The notes below the pieces were generated by a model that did no database searches, was not told the origin of the DNA, and saw only the letters and a list, made by a program, of their open reading frames with translations. From a bacterium (GTDB lineage Bacteria > Bacillota > Clostridia > Oscillospirales > Oscillospiraceae), in assembly GCA_019424865.1 (NCBI GenBank), contig JAHYYS010000051.1:1-19128 (forward strand): a stretch of 19,128 nucleotides of DNA. The letters run 5' to 3'. This document shows positions 12,635-19,128 of the stretch, one piece after another. The translations under genes were made by a program, and so were the position numbers. The first letter of the stretch is position 1; each line of letters starts with the position of its first letter.

Positions 12635-13207
12635 TCAGGCGTTCTTCCCCAGCTCAAAGGCCTTTTTGTTCAGCTCCAGGAACTTGGGGGGCACCATGGC
12701 CTCCAGGGAGCGCATCCAGGCCTCCTGGGGCAGGTCGAAGTAGTGGGACAGCCGGCCCATCAGCACGATATTCACCGCCTTGGGCGAGCCGGCCTCCTCG
12801 GCCAGGGCCAGACAGTCCAGGGCGTCCACCTTGGCCCCGGTGGCCTTCATTTTTTCCACCAGGTTCTCCGGGTACTGGGCGGCTCCGGTGATGACGGGCA
12901 TGGGGTCGATCTGCTGGGTGTTGGTGACGATCTGGCCGTCGGGTTTTAAGTAGCCCAGCCACCGGGCGGCCTCCAGCAGCTCGAAGGAGACGATGAAGTC
13001 GGCCTCCCCCCTGTCGATGACCGGGGAGTTGACCCGGTCGCCGTAGCGCACATAGGTGACCACGCTGCCCCCCCGCTGGGACATGCCGTGGACCTCGGAC
13101 ACCTTTACGTCATAGCCCTGCTCCATCAGCAGGTGGCCCAGCAGCTTGCTGGCCAGCAGGGAGCCCTGGCCCCCCACGCCCACGATCATAATGTTCTTGG
13201 TTTCCAT
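12635..13207 (-). CDS. iorB: Indolepyruvate ferredoxin oxidoreductase, beta subunit
   Basis: 190 residues, the gamma-domain-like subunit of the thiamine-pyrophosphate-dependent aryl-pyruvate oxidoreductase. It partners IorA to convert indolepyruvate, phenylpyruvate or hydroxyphenylpyruvate to the aryl-acetyl-CoA, reducing ferredoxin. GVGGQGSLLASKLLG (residues 10-24) and VSEVHGMSQRGGSVVTYVRYG (about 36-56) are diagnostic of this subunit. Length is normal. It starts six bases after the iorA stop with an AGGG-type binding site, so the two are translated from one message. Confidence 0.93.
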   Translation of the reverse strand: METKNIMIVGVGGQGSLLASKLLGHLLMEQGYDVKVSEVHGMSQRGGSVVTYVRYGDRVNSPVIDRGEADFIVSFELLEAARWLGYLKPDGQIVTNTQQIDPMPVITGAAQYPENLVEKMKATGAKVDALDCLALAEEAGSPKAVNIVLMGRLSHYFDLPQEAWMRSLEAMVPPKFLELNKKAFELGKNA

Positions 13208-13213
13208 CTTGCC

Positions 13214-14956
13214 TTAACCCTCCTTGCCGGTGCTCTCAAAGGCCCCCACGGGGCACAGCTGCTCGCACACGCCGCAGCCCACGCACAGGGTGTTGTCCAC
13301 CCAGGCCTTGCCCTCCTTGATGGAGATGGCGGGGCAGCCGATCTTCATGCAGCTCTTACAGCCGATGCACTTGTCCTTGTTCACCGCCAGAGGCGCGTTG
13401 TGCTTGACGTACTTCAAGAGAGCGCAGGGACGGCGGGAGATGATGACGGAGGGCTCGTTGGCGGCCAGCTCCTCCTTTACCGCCTGGTCACAGGCCTTCA
13501 GGTCATAGGGATCCACCACCCGGACGCGGTTGAAGCCCATGGCCTTGCACAGGGATTCCAGATCGATCTTGCCGGCGGGGTCGCCCTTGATGTTATAACC
13601 GGTGGTGGGGTTCTGCTGGTGGCCGGTCATGCCGGTGATGGAGTTGTCCAGGATGATGACGGTGGAGTTGGACTGGTTGTAGGCGATGTTGGCCAGGCCG
13701 GTCATGCCCGAGTGCATAAAGGTGGAGTCGCCGATGACGGCCACTGTCTTGTGCTCGCTCTCCGCGCCCCGGGCCTTGTTGAAGCCGTGGATGGCGGAGA
13801 CGGAGGCGCCCATGCACAGGGTCATATCCATGGCGGCCAGGGGGGCCACCGCCCCCAGGGTGTAGCAGCCGATGTCGCCCAGGACGGTACACTTATTCTT
13901 GTTCAGGGTGTAGAACAGCCCGCGGTGGGGACAGCCGGCGCACATGACGGGGGGACGGGCGGGGATGACGTCCTCCAGGGCCTTGCCGGTATGTACCGTG
14001 CCGCCCAGCTTGGCGGCCACCAGGTTCTGGGAGAACTCCCCCTCCATGGGCAGCACGTCCTTGCCCATGACCTCCAGTCCCAGCGTGCGGCAGTGCTCCT
14101 CGATGATGGGGTCCAGCTCCTCCACCACCGCCAGCTTGTCCACCTGGGCGGCAAAGTCCAAAATCAGCTTCACCGGCAGGGGGTTGGTCATGCCCAGCTT
14201 CAGCACGGACACGCTGTCCCCAAAGACCTCCTTTACGTACTGATAGGAGGTGGAGGCGGTGATGATGCCCAGCTGCTTTCCGCCCATCTCCACCCGGTTG
14301 ATGGGCGCGGTCTCTGCCCAGTCCCGGAGCTTCCGGGTGCGCTCCTCCACCACGGGGTGGCGCTTGATGGCGTTGCCCGGCATCATGACGTACTTTCCGA
14401 TGTTCTTCTCATAGGGCTTGATTTCCGGCTCCACCCGGTCCGAGGTCTCCACCAGGGACTGGGAGTGGGCCACCCGGGTACACATCTTCAGCAGCACCGG
14501 CGTGTCAAACTCCTCGCTGAGCTCATAGGCCAGCTTGGTAAAGGCCAGGGCCTCGGCGGAGTCGGAGGGCTCCAGCATGGGCACCTTGGCGGCGATGGCA
14601 TGGTGGCGGGAGTCCTGCTCGTTTTGGGAGGAGTGCATCCCCGCGTCATCGGCCACGCCCACCACCACGCCGGCGTTCACGCCGGTGTAGGACATGGTGA
14701 ACAGCGGGTCGGCGGCCACGTTCAGGCCCACATGCTTCATGCCGCAGAAGGAGCGTCTGCCCGCCAGGCTGGCGCCGAAGGCCACCTCCATGGCCACCTT
14801 CTCGTTGGGGGCCCACTCGCAGTAGATGTCGTCAAACTTGGCGGCCTCCTCGGTGATCTCGGTACTGGGGGTACCGGGGTAGCTGGAGATCACACAGCAC
14901 CCGGCCTCATACAGCCCCCGGGCAACGGCGGCGTTGCCCAGCATCAGTTGCTTCAT
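13214..14956 (-). CDS. iorA: Indolepyruvate ferredoxin oxidoreductase, alpha subunit
   Basis: 580 residues, full length. The N-terminal pyruvate-oxidoreductase pyrimidine-binding domain is seen in VISSYPGTPSTEITEEAAK (22-40) and GMKHVGLNVAADPL. The thiamine-pyrophosphate-binding domain has MCAGCPHRG (338-346) and the GDS motif at 409-411 with Asn437 (LDNSITG). The C-terminal ferredoxin domain carries two [4Fe-4S] sites, Cys530/533/536/541 and Cys558/561/564/568. It degrades aryl-pyruvates produced by transamination of Trp, Phe and Tyr; reversal for biosynthesis is possible in some anaerobes. ATG at 14956 has AGGGA upstream. The TrpR-like regulator gene ends 46 bp upstream on the same strand. 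Confidence 0.95.
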   Translation of the reverse strand: MKQLMLGNAAVARGLYEAGCCVISSYPGTPSTEITEEAAKFDDIYCEWAPNEKVAMEVAFGASLAGRRSFCGMKHVGLNVAADPLFTMSYTGVNAGVVVGVADDAGMHSSQNEQDSRHHAIAAKVPMLEPSDSAEALAFTKLAYELSEEFDTPVLLKMCTRVAHSQSLVETSDRVEPEIKPYEKNIGKYVMMPGNAIKRHPVVEERTRKLRDWAETAPINRVEMGGKQLGIITASTSYQYVKEVFGDSVSVLKLGMTNPLPVKLILDFAAQVDKLAVVEELDPIIEEHCRTLGLEVMGKDVLPMEGEFSQNLVAAKLGGTVHTGKALEDVIPARPPVMCAGCPHRGLFYTLNKNKCTVLGDIGCYTLGAVAPLAAMDMTLCMGASVSAIHGFNKARGAESEHKTVAVIGDSTFMHSGMTGLANIAYNQSNSTVIILDNSITGMTGHQQNPTTGYNIKGDPAGKIDLESLCKAMGFNRVRVVDPYDLKACDQAVKEELAANEPSVIISRRPCALLKYVKHNAPLAVNKDKCIGCKSCMKIGCPAISIKEGKAWVDNTLCVGCGVCEQLCPVGAFESTGKEG

Positions 14957-15002
14957 TCTATTTCCCTGCTTTCTCTATGCGTTCTGACAAAGTAAGATGA
15001 AA

Positions 15003-15326
15003 TCACGGTTCTTCCCGGCTGCCCTCCGGCTCGCCCAGGCCCTCCCGCAGGATGACGTCCCGCATCACCCCGCCGGCTCCGTTGTCCAGCATGGACCTGC
15101 GCACGCGGCTGATGGTGGCGCTGCTGGCTCCCGTTTTTTCCAGGATGTCCAGATAGACCAGCCCCTGCTGGAGATAGACCGCCACGTCAAACCGCTGCTC
15201 CAGCGAGCGCAGCTCGGTGGGGGTGCACAGGTCGTCAAAAAATTTGCAGCACTCGTCCAAATCCTTCAGCTTCAAAATCGTCTCATACAAAGCCAAGCTT
15301 CGGGTCCGCTTTTCCGCTTTCGGCAT
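15003..15326 (-). CDS. yerC: TrpR-like (YerC/YecD family) DNA-binding protein
   Basis: About 107 residues, all helical, of the TrpR-superfamily YerC/YecD group. The core runs LYETILKLKDLDECCKFFDD (about 13-32), then LCTPTELRSLEQRFDVAVYL, and a helix-turn-helix with TGASSATISRVRRSMLDNG (about 65-83), where the SATISRV segment is the recognition helix. E. coli TrpR senses tryptophan; the ligand of YerC proteins is not established. As first gene of the ior operon it may tune aromatic amino acid catabolism, which is an inference. Two adjoining ATGs (15329 and 15326) are possible; AAAGGAG fits the second better, with seven bases between. Confidence 0.85.
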   Translation of the reverse strand: MPKAEKRTRSLALYETILKLKDLDECCKFFDDLCTPTELRSLEQRFDVAVYLQQGLVYLDILEKTGASSATISRVRRSMLDNGAGGVMRDVILREGLGEPEGSREEP

Positions 15327-15378
15327 CATACCACTCCTTTCCTGTCATGCCCCGCCGGGAGCGAATTCATTCGTGTAA

Positions 15379-15407
15379 AGTGTAGCACATAAAAGCGCAA
15401 AGGTAAA
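15379..15407 (-). promoter_or_regulatory. Candidate promoter of the yerC-ior-crcB-paaK-ACT operon
   Basis: Minus-strand TTTACC (15402-15407), 17 bp, TACACT (15379-15384), four of six matches in each hexamer. The start near 15372 precedes yerC by about 46 nt. No other promoter is evident in the short gaps down to paaK. Confidence 0.55.
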
Positions 15408-15543
15408 GAGGGATCCTGTGTTTTTTCTGCCCCTTTTCCCCTCCCCAGGCAGCATCTCCCTGCCGGCCGGGCGTATTCCGCCCCCCCGCGCCGCCATTTT
15501 CTCCGCAATTCGGCACGATTTCCATCTGATTTTCCGTTTCCTC

Positions 15544-15572
15544 TTGACAGGCCGGAAAAAATGGGCTATGAT
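15544..15572 (+). promoter_or_regulatory. Strong promoter of the acyl-CoA synthetase gene
   Basis: TTGACA (15544-15549), 17 bp, TATGAT (15567-15572). The perfect 13-base palindrome TTTAACAGTTAAA (15575-15587) covers the predicted start site and is a likely operator. The ATG at 15561 lies within the promoter and cannot be used. Confidence 0.85.
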
Positions 15573-15638
15573 ACTTTAACAGTTAAAACCAATGAAGCAT
15601 TGTGGGGCAAGCCCCGTTTGAGAAAGGAATGGAAGGAA

Positions 15639-17273
15639 ATGCCCATTACAGACCTGCTGGAGCGCAACAGCAAACTGTACGGCGACGAAATCGCCCTGGT
15701 GGAGATTAACCCCGAGGTTCAGGAGGAGCCCCGCGTGACCTGGCGGGAGTATGAGCTGATTCAGCCCACCTCTGCCATCCCCTACCGCCGGGAGATCACC
15801 TGGTCTGTCTTTGACGAGAAGGCCAACCGGGTGGCCAACCTACTGCTGGGCCGGGGCATCCGCAAGGGACAGAAGGTGGCCATCCTGCTGATGAACTGCC
15901 TGGAGTGGCTGCCCATTTACTTCGGCATTTTAAAGACGGGGGCGGTGGCTGTCCCTCTGAACTTCCGCTACACCGCCCAGGAGATCGACTACTGCCTGAA
16001 AAAGGCGGACGTGGACGTGCTCTTCTTCGGCCCTGAGTTTATCGGCCGGGTGGAGGACATCGTCCCCAAGATCTCCTCCCAGATGCTGCTCTTCTTTGTG
16101 GGGGAGACCTGTCCCTCCTTTGCCGAGGACTACCACCGGGCCACCGCCAACTGCTCCTCCGCCGCCCCCAAGGTGCTGGTGGATGACGAGGACGAAGGGG
16201 CAATCTACTACTCCTCGGGCACCACCGGCTTCCCCAAGGCCATTCTGCTGCGCCACTCCTCCCTCCTCCACGCCGCCCGCATGGAGGCGATCCACCATGA
16301 GACCAAGCACGATGACGTGTTCTTGTGCATCCCGCCCCTCTATCACACCGGGGCCAAGATGCACTGGTTCGGCTCTCTGTTCACCGGCAGCCGGGCGGTC
16401 CTGCTGAAGGGGAACACCCCCCAGGCCATCTTCAAGGCGGTGTCCACTGAGAAATGCACCATCGTATGGCTGCTGGTGCCCTGGTGCCAGGACATTCTGG
16501 CCGCTCTGGACCGGGGGGATCTGAAGCTGGAGGACTACCAGCTGTCCCAGTGGCGCCTGATGCACATCGGGGCCCAGCCGGTCCCCCCCTCCCTGATCCA
16601 CCACTGGCTGGAGTACTTCCCCCACCACAAGTATGACACCAACTACGGCCTGTCCGAGTCCACCGGCCCGGGCTGTGTCCATCTGGGGATGGACCACATC
16701 GGAAAGGTTGGGGCCATCGGCGTCCCCGGCTATGGCTGGAAGGTGAAGATCGTGGACGAGGACAATCAGATCGTCCCCCAGGGCGAGGTGGGCGAGCTGT
16801 GCGTCAAGGGGCCGGGCGTCATGGTGTGCTATTACCACGACCCGGAGGCCACCGCCGCCGTGCTGAAGGACGGCTGGCTCCACACCGGGGACATGGCCAA
16901 GCAGGACGAGGACGGCTTCTACTTCCTGGTGGACCGGAAGAAGGACGTGATCATCTCCGGCGGCGAAAACCTGTACCCCGTGCAGATCGAGGACTTCCTG
17001 TCCTCCTATCCCAAGGTGCACGACGTGGCGGTCATCGGCCTGCCCGACCACCGGCTGGGCGAAATTGCCGCCGCCATCATCCAGGTGAAGGACGGCATGA
17101 CCTGCACCGAGAGCGAGATCAACCAGTTCTGCATGGACCTGCCCCGCTATAAGCGCCCCCGGAAGATCATCTTTGCCGACGTACCCCGCAATCCCACCGG
17201 CAAGATTGAAAAGCCAAAGCTGCGGGAAAAGTACTGCGGCGTGCGCCTGGTGGAGGCCCAGAACCGGAGCTGA
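15639..17273 (+). CDS. Class I adenylate-forming acyl-CoA synthetase
   Basis: 544 residues from the chosen start. It would activate a carboxylic acid (fatty, aryl or other) to its CoA thioester through an acyl-AMP. ATP-binding YYSSGTTGFPKAILL lies near residues 190-204, YGLSESTG around 345, and the hinge region GWLHTGDMAKQDEDGFYFL is followed by the DRKKDVIISGGENLYPVQIE block. The catalytic Lys is in NPTGKIEK near the C-terminus. The frame is open from 15561, but a consensus promoter covers that ATG; MPITDLLERN at 15639 has AGAAAGGA ten bases upstream and agrees with the usual N-terminus. Divergent from the ior operon, it may handle a related acid; substrate is not determinable. It is unrelated at sequence level to the PaaK-like enzyme here. 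Confidence 0.85.
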   Translation: MPITDLLERNSKLYGDEIALVEINPEVQEEPRVTWREYELIQPTSAIPYRREITWSVFDEKANRVANLLLGRGIRKGQKVAILLMNCLEWLPIYFGILKTGAVAVPLNFRYTAQEIDYCLKKADVDVLFFGPEFIGRVEDIVPKISSQMLLFFVGETCPSFAEDYHRATANCSSAAPKVLVDDEDEGAIYYSSGTTGFPKAILLRHSSLLHAARMEAIHHETKHDDVFLCIPPLYHTGAKMHWFGSLFTGSRAVLLKGNTPQAIFKAVSTEKCTIVWLLVPWCQDILAALDRGDLKLEDYQLSQWRLMHIGAQPVPPSLIHHWLEYFPHHKYDTNYGLSESTGPGCVHLGMDHIGKVGAIGVPGYGWKVKIVDEDNQIVPQGEVGELCVKGPGVMVCYYHDPEATAAVLKDGWLHTGDMAKQDEDGFYFLVDRKKDVIISGGENLYPVQIEDFLSSYPKVHDVAVIGLPDHRLGEIAAAIIQVKDGMTCTESEINQFCMDLPRYKRPRKIIFADVPRNPTGKIEKPKLREKYCGVRLVEAQNRS

Positions 17274-17299
17274 TCCAAAAGTTTCCTTATCTATCCAAA

Positions 17300-17324
17300 A
17301 GGCGGATGGCTTGGCCATCCGCCT
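17300..17324. terminator. Terminator hairpin after the acyl-CoA synthetase, direct repeat of element copy 3
   Basis: AGGCGGATGGC-TTG-GCCATCCGCCT type stem, 26 bases after the stop codon. The same 25 bases recur at 17549-17573. Confidence 0.85.
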
Positions 17325-17548
17325 CAGCGTGTCAAAAAAGCCCTCCCGCAAGGAGTTCCGCCGTCCGCAGACGGCGGAATAAAATGAAATCCAGTCATTT
17401 CCAAGGACATGCGCCTGGGAAATGACACCTCTCACGAAATTTTGGGCGACAATTTCGCAAGAAATCGAGCCTGAAATTTCGTGCGGCCTACTCGAAAAAG
17501 TGGCTTGTCAATTTCTATCAATTGACAAGCCACTTTTTCGACAGTCTC
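17325..17548 (-). mobile_element. Structured terminator-nested repeat element, copy 3 (224 bp, inverted)
   Basis: Reverse orientation relative to copies 1 and 2 and more diverged. Read on the minus strand it begins GAGACTGTCGAAAAAGTGGC and ends GGCTTTTTTGACACGCTG. The leading palindrome has compensatory changes (GTGGC/GCCAC versus GCGGC/GCCGC). The long-range stem is CACGAAATTT/AAATTTCGTG (17474-17483 and 17433-17442, element order reversed). GTCATTTCC/GGAAATGAC is kept, and the GC stem is now TTCCGCCGTC-TGCG-GACGGCGGAA (17356-17379), different in sequence from copies 1 and 2 but fully paired around the same loop. The block shared by copies 1 and 2 (CTCGATGTCGTCGTC through CTCCTCTCCCACG) is replaced or missing. 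Confidence 0.8.
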
Positions 17549-17573
17549 AGGCGGATGGCTTGGCCATCCGCCT
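17549..17573. terminator. Terminator hairpin of the small membrane protein gene, direct repeat of element copy 3
   Basis: Exact repeat of 17300-17324, followed on the plus strand by TTTTCTATTCTT. It lies four bases from the minus-strand stop codon at 17578. Confidence 0.85.
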
Positions 17574-17577
17574 TTTT

Positions 17578-17979
17578 CTATTCTTCCTCTGCGTCCCCGC
17601 TTCTCTGGAGGCACACCAGGTCATACAGGCGCAGCAGGGCCGCCGCCAGCACAAACAGAGAGGCCCACAGGTTGACCTGGGCGGAGCGGCGGGCGCAGCA
17701 GCCCTGCCCCCCGGCCTGCTCCCAGGCGTCCAGGGCCAAACGGAAAAAATAGGTCAGCGCCCCCACCACAATGGCGCTGGCCGGCAGGCGGAGGAAAACG
17801 GTGTCCGGCGCCTCCCCCGACTCCCCCCGCAATGCACCGCACAGCCCTTCCCGCTGGAGGGCCACCGCCTTCCAGGACAGGCCCAGGGATACAATCAGCA
17901 GCCCCAGAAACCCCATTGAGGTGTCCACCGTGTCCAGCTGCCGGCACAGCGTCTGTCTCTGCTCCTCCAACCAAATCAC
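17578..17979 (-). CDS. Small hypothetical membrane protein
   Basis: 133 residues; not recognised. Three hydrophobic segments: MGFLGLLIVSLGLSWKAVAL (about 22-41), LPASAIVVGALTYFFRLALD (about 65-84) and VNLWASLFVLAAALLRLYDL (about 102-121). The N-terminus (EEQRQTLCRQLDTVDTS) is an amphipathic helix and the C-terminus (SGDAEEE) is acidic. The start is uncertain: GTG 17979 has a G-rich stretch too close, and TTG 17970 is spaced better. It is the only open frame with consistent hydrophobic pattern here and ends right at a terminator, which supports it being a real gene. Confidence 0.6.
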   Translation of the reverse strand: MIWLEEQRQTLCRQLDTVDTSMGFLGLLIVSLGLSWKAVALQREGLCGALRGESGEAPDTVFLRLPASAIVVGALTYFFRLALDAWEQAGGQGCCARRSAQVNLWASLFVLAAALLRLYDLVCLQRSGDAEEE

Positions 17980-18078
17980 CCCCGCACCAGTCTATCCGCC
18001 GGCGGGCGATTTGGCTCCCTTTTCCCCGCAGACCGCGGCATTTTTCCTTCCGACGTCCATTCCCTCTTTTGGACAGTG

Positions 18079-18109
18079 AACGGGCCCGGAGCGATGCTCC
18101 GGGCCCGTT
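18079..18109 (-). terminator. Hairpin downstream of the HAD phosphatase gene
   Basis: A 14-bp perfect stem, AACGGGCCCGGAGC (18079-18092) with its complement (18096-18109), loop of three. It is GC-rich and lies 14 bases after the stop, but only a weak T-run follows. Nothing else is seen between 17980 and 18122. Confidence 0.65.
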
Positions 18110-18122
18110 CCATTGTTCCTTC

Positions 18123-18953
18123 TTATTCCGCTGCAAACCACCGGTCCAGTACCAGCGCCACGCCGTCCTCCTGGTTGGAGACGGTCACCAGGTCGGCGGC
18201 CTGCCTGGTCTCCGGGGCCCCGTTGGCCATGGCCACGCCCACACCCGCGGCCGCCAGCATGGACACATCGTTGGTGCCGTCGCCAAAGGCGGCGGTGTCC
18301 AGCGGATCCACCCCCAGCGCCCGGCACAGCGCCGCCAGCGCGGCGCCCTTGGTGGCCCCGGCGGCGTTGAGTTCCAGGTTGGTGGGCAGGGAGACCGACT
18401 GAACCACCCCGGGCACCTCCCGGCGCAGCAGCGCCATCACCTGGGGCCGCAGCTCCAGATGGGGAAAGTAGGCCTGCATCTTCTGCACCGTGTCCCCACC
18501 GGCCCGCACCTGCGCCCGCAGGTCATCCACCGGCCTTCTGTGGCTGCGCACCATGGCTCGGGACACCGGATCGGTCACATAGTAGTCCAGATGGTCAAAA
18601 TACCGCCGCTCCATCCATCCCACGTCATTCTGGTAGCAGTCCACGGTGCAGTCCAAAGGCTCCAGCAGGTCCATCACCCGCTCCGCCTGGGCCAGGGGAA
18701 TTTCCGAGCGGTACAGCACCCGGTCCTCCCGGCGGTCATATACCTTGGCCCCGTTCATCAAAATGAAATACCGCAGAAAGGGCAGCTCCAGCAGCTCCCG
18801 GGGAATCCCGCCGAAAAAGCGCCCGGTGGCCACCACCACCTCCGCCCCCTGGGCCGCCGCCCGGACCAGGGCGGCGCGGTTGGCAGGGGACAGGCTCTTG
18901 TCGTCTCTCAGCAGGGTGCCGTCCAAATCGGTCAAAATCAGCTTCGGCTTCAC
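18123..18953 (-). CDS. Cof-type HAD-IIB sugar-phosphate phosphatase
   Basis: 276 residues. Motif I DLDGTLL holds the nucleophile Asp9 and acid/base Asp11; motif II Thr is in VVATGR (about 43); motif III Lys is in GATKG (about 202); motif IV is GDGTNDVSM (224-232). The large C2-type cap lies between motifs II and III, as in the Cof/YidA group, which dephosphorylates sugar phosphates, flavin or pyridoxal phosphate with low specificity. A GTG at 18962 is in frame, but the GGAG is only one base from it; GTG 18953 is spaced by ten and gives MKPKLILTDLDGT, typical for the family. It follows the unidentified gene at 18969 by a few bases and is probably cotranscribed. Confidence 0.88.
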   Translation of the reverse strand: MKPKLILTDLDGTLLRDDKSLSPANRAALVRAAAQGAEVVVATGRFFGGIPRELLELPFLRYFILMNGAKVYDRREDRVLYRSEIPLAQAERVMDLLEPLDCTVDCYQNDVGWMERRYFDHLDYYVTDPVSRAMVRSHRRPVDDLRAQVRAGGDTVQKMQAYFPHLELRPQVMALLRREVPGVVQSVSLPTNLELNAAGATKGAALAALCRALGVDPLDTAAFGDGTNDVSMLAAAGVGVAMANGAPETRQAADLVTVSNQEDGVALVLDRWFAAE

Positions 18954-18968
18954 AGCGGTCACGCTCCG

Positions 18969-19128
18969 TCAGAACTTGGCGCCGCCAAACTCGGCCAGCT
19001 GCAGACCCTTGTTCCGGTCCTGCACCCACTGGATGGACCACTGGGAGGCAAACAGCAGCAGCTGGTTGCCCTTATAGTCCTCCACCAGCTTGGCGTCGTT
19101 GGGCAGGAGCAGGTCCTCCTCCTTCAGG
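18969..19128 (-). CDS. C-terminal 52 residues of an unidentified protein
   Basis: The frame enters from the right edge and stops at 18969-18971. It contains LLLPNDAKLVEDYKGNQLLL and SQWSIQWVQDRNKGLQLAEF, and ends GGAKF. Codon use and the downstream HAD gene starting within a few bases indicate a real gene. It has no membrane segment. I do not recognise the family from this fragment. Confidence 0.7.
   Translation of the reverse strand, partial: LKEEDLLLPNDAKLVEDYKGNQLLLFASQWSIQWVQDRNKGLQLAEFGGAKF

Noticed and set aside
13088..14995. 635-codon open frame on the plus strand opposite iorA
   Set aside because: Composition is Gly/His/Leu/Val-rich antisense shadow of a GC-rich gene; iorA on the other strand has full-length domains and cofactor motifs.
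15930..17435. 501-codon open frame on the minus strand opposite the acyl-CoA synthetase
   Set aside because: Antisense shadow; the plus-strand frame has all adenylate-forming motifs.
17325..17548. Group II intron or IS200/IS605-type insertion at the terminator
   Set aside because: No domain V/VI or reverse transcriptase, and those elements do not duplicate the target hairpin as seen here.
17992..18327. Minus-strand open frame overlapping the HAD gene end and its terminator
   Set aside because: Gly/Arg-rich frame-shifted reading of the HAD gene, without a ribosome binding site.

Overview
The window looks like chromosome of a GC-rich, strictly anaerobic gut Firmicute of the Oscillospiraceae type (Flavonifractor/Lawsonibacter-like). 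That is an inference from high GC, GGAGG ribosome binding sites, TTGACA/TATAAT promoters, an oxygen-sensitive class III ribonucleotide reductase, ECF-type vitamin transporters and a ferredoxin-linked indolepyruvate oxidoreductase. No phage, plasmid or CRISPR genes were found.

Layout. 1-1312: nrdD (cut by the left edge) and its activase gene nrdG, both on the minus strand; nrdD has its own promoter with two NrdR-type boxes. 1501-2088: an HD-domain hydrolase on the plus strand. 2244-3848: thiW, with a TPP riboswitch in a 420-nt leader, and queT, both minus. 3990-4400: no gene, but palindromic repeats. 4472-5351: a small anchored protein and an SseB-domain protein, plus. 5789-8899: a BlaI-type repressor followed by two M56 (BlaR1-like) membrane peptidases, minus, with the remnant of a second blaI between the two. 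9131-9991: a C39-like lipoprotein, plus. 10390-15329: a six-gene minus-strand operon, TrpR-like regulator, iorA, iorB, crcB/fluC, phenylacetate-CoA-ligase-like gene, double-ACT protein. This probably ferments aromatic amino acids through aryl-pyruvates and aryl-acetyl-CoA, with a fluoride channel lodged in the middle. 15639-17273: an acyl-CoA synthetase, plus, divergent from that operon. 17578-18953: a small membrane protein and a Cof-type HAD phosphatase, minus. 18969-19128: the C-terminal end of an unrecognised gene.

The most unusual content is not protein coding. Three related elements of about 224-352 bp (5393-5744, 10044-10340 and 17325-17548, the last inverted) each sit between two convergent genes. 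Each is bracketed by an exact direct repeat of 25-36 bp that consists of the local terminator hairpin, and the three hairpins are unrelated in sequence. The elements share imperfect inverted ends and fold into a series of helices, several of which keep pairing although their sequences differ between copies, including a stem capped by an invariant TGCG (UNCG-type) tetraloop. They look like a non-autonomous, highly structured mobile element that inserts at intrinsic terminators and duplicates the whole hairpin. No transposase is present in the window.
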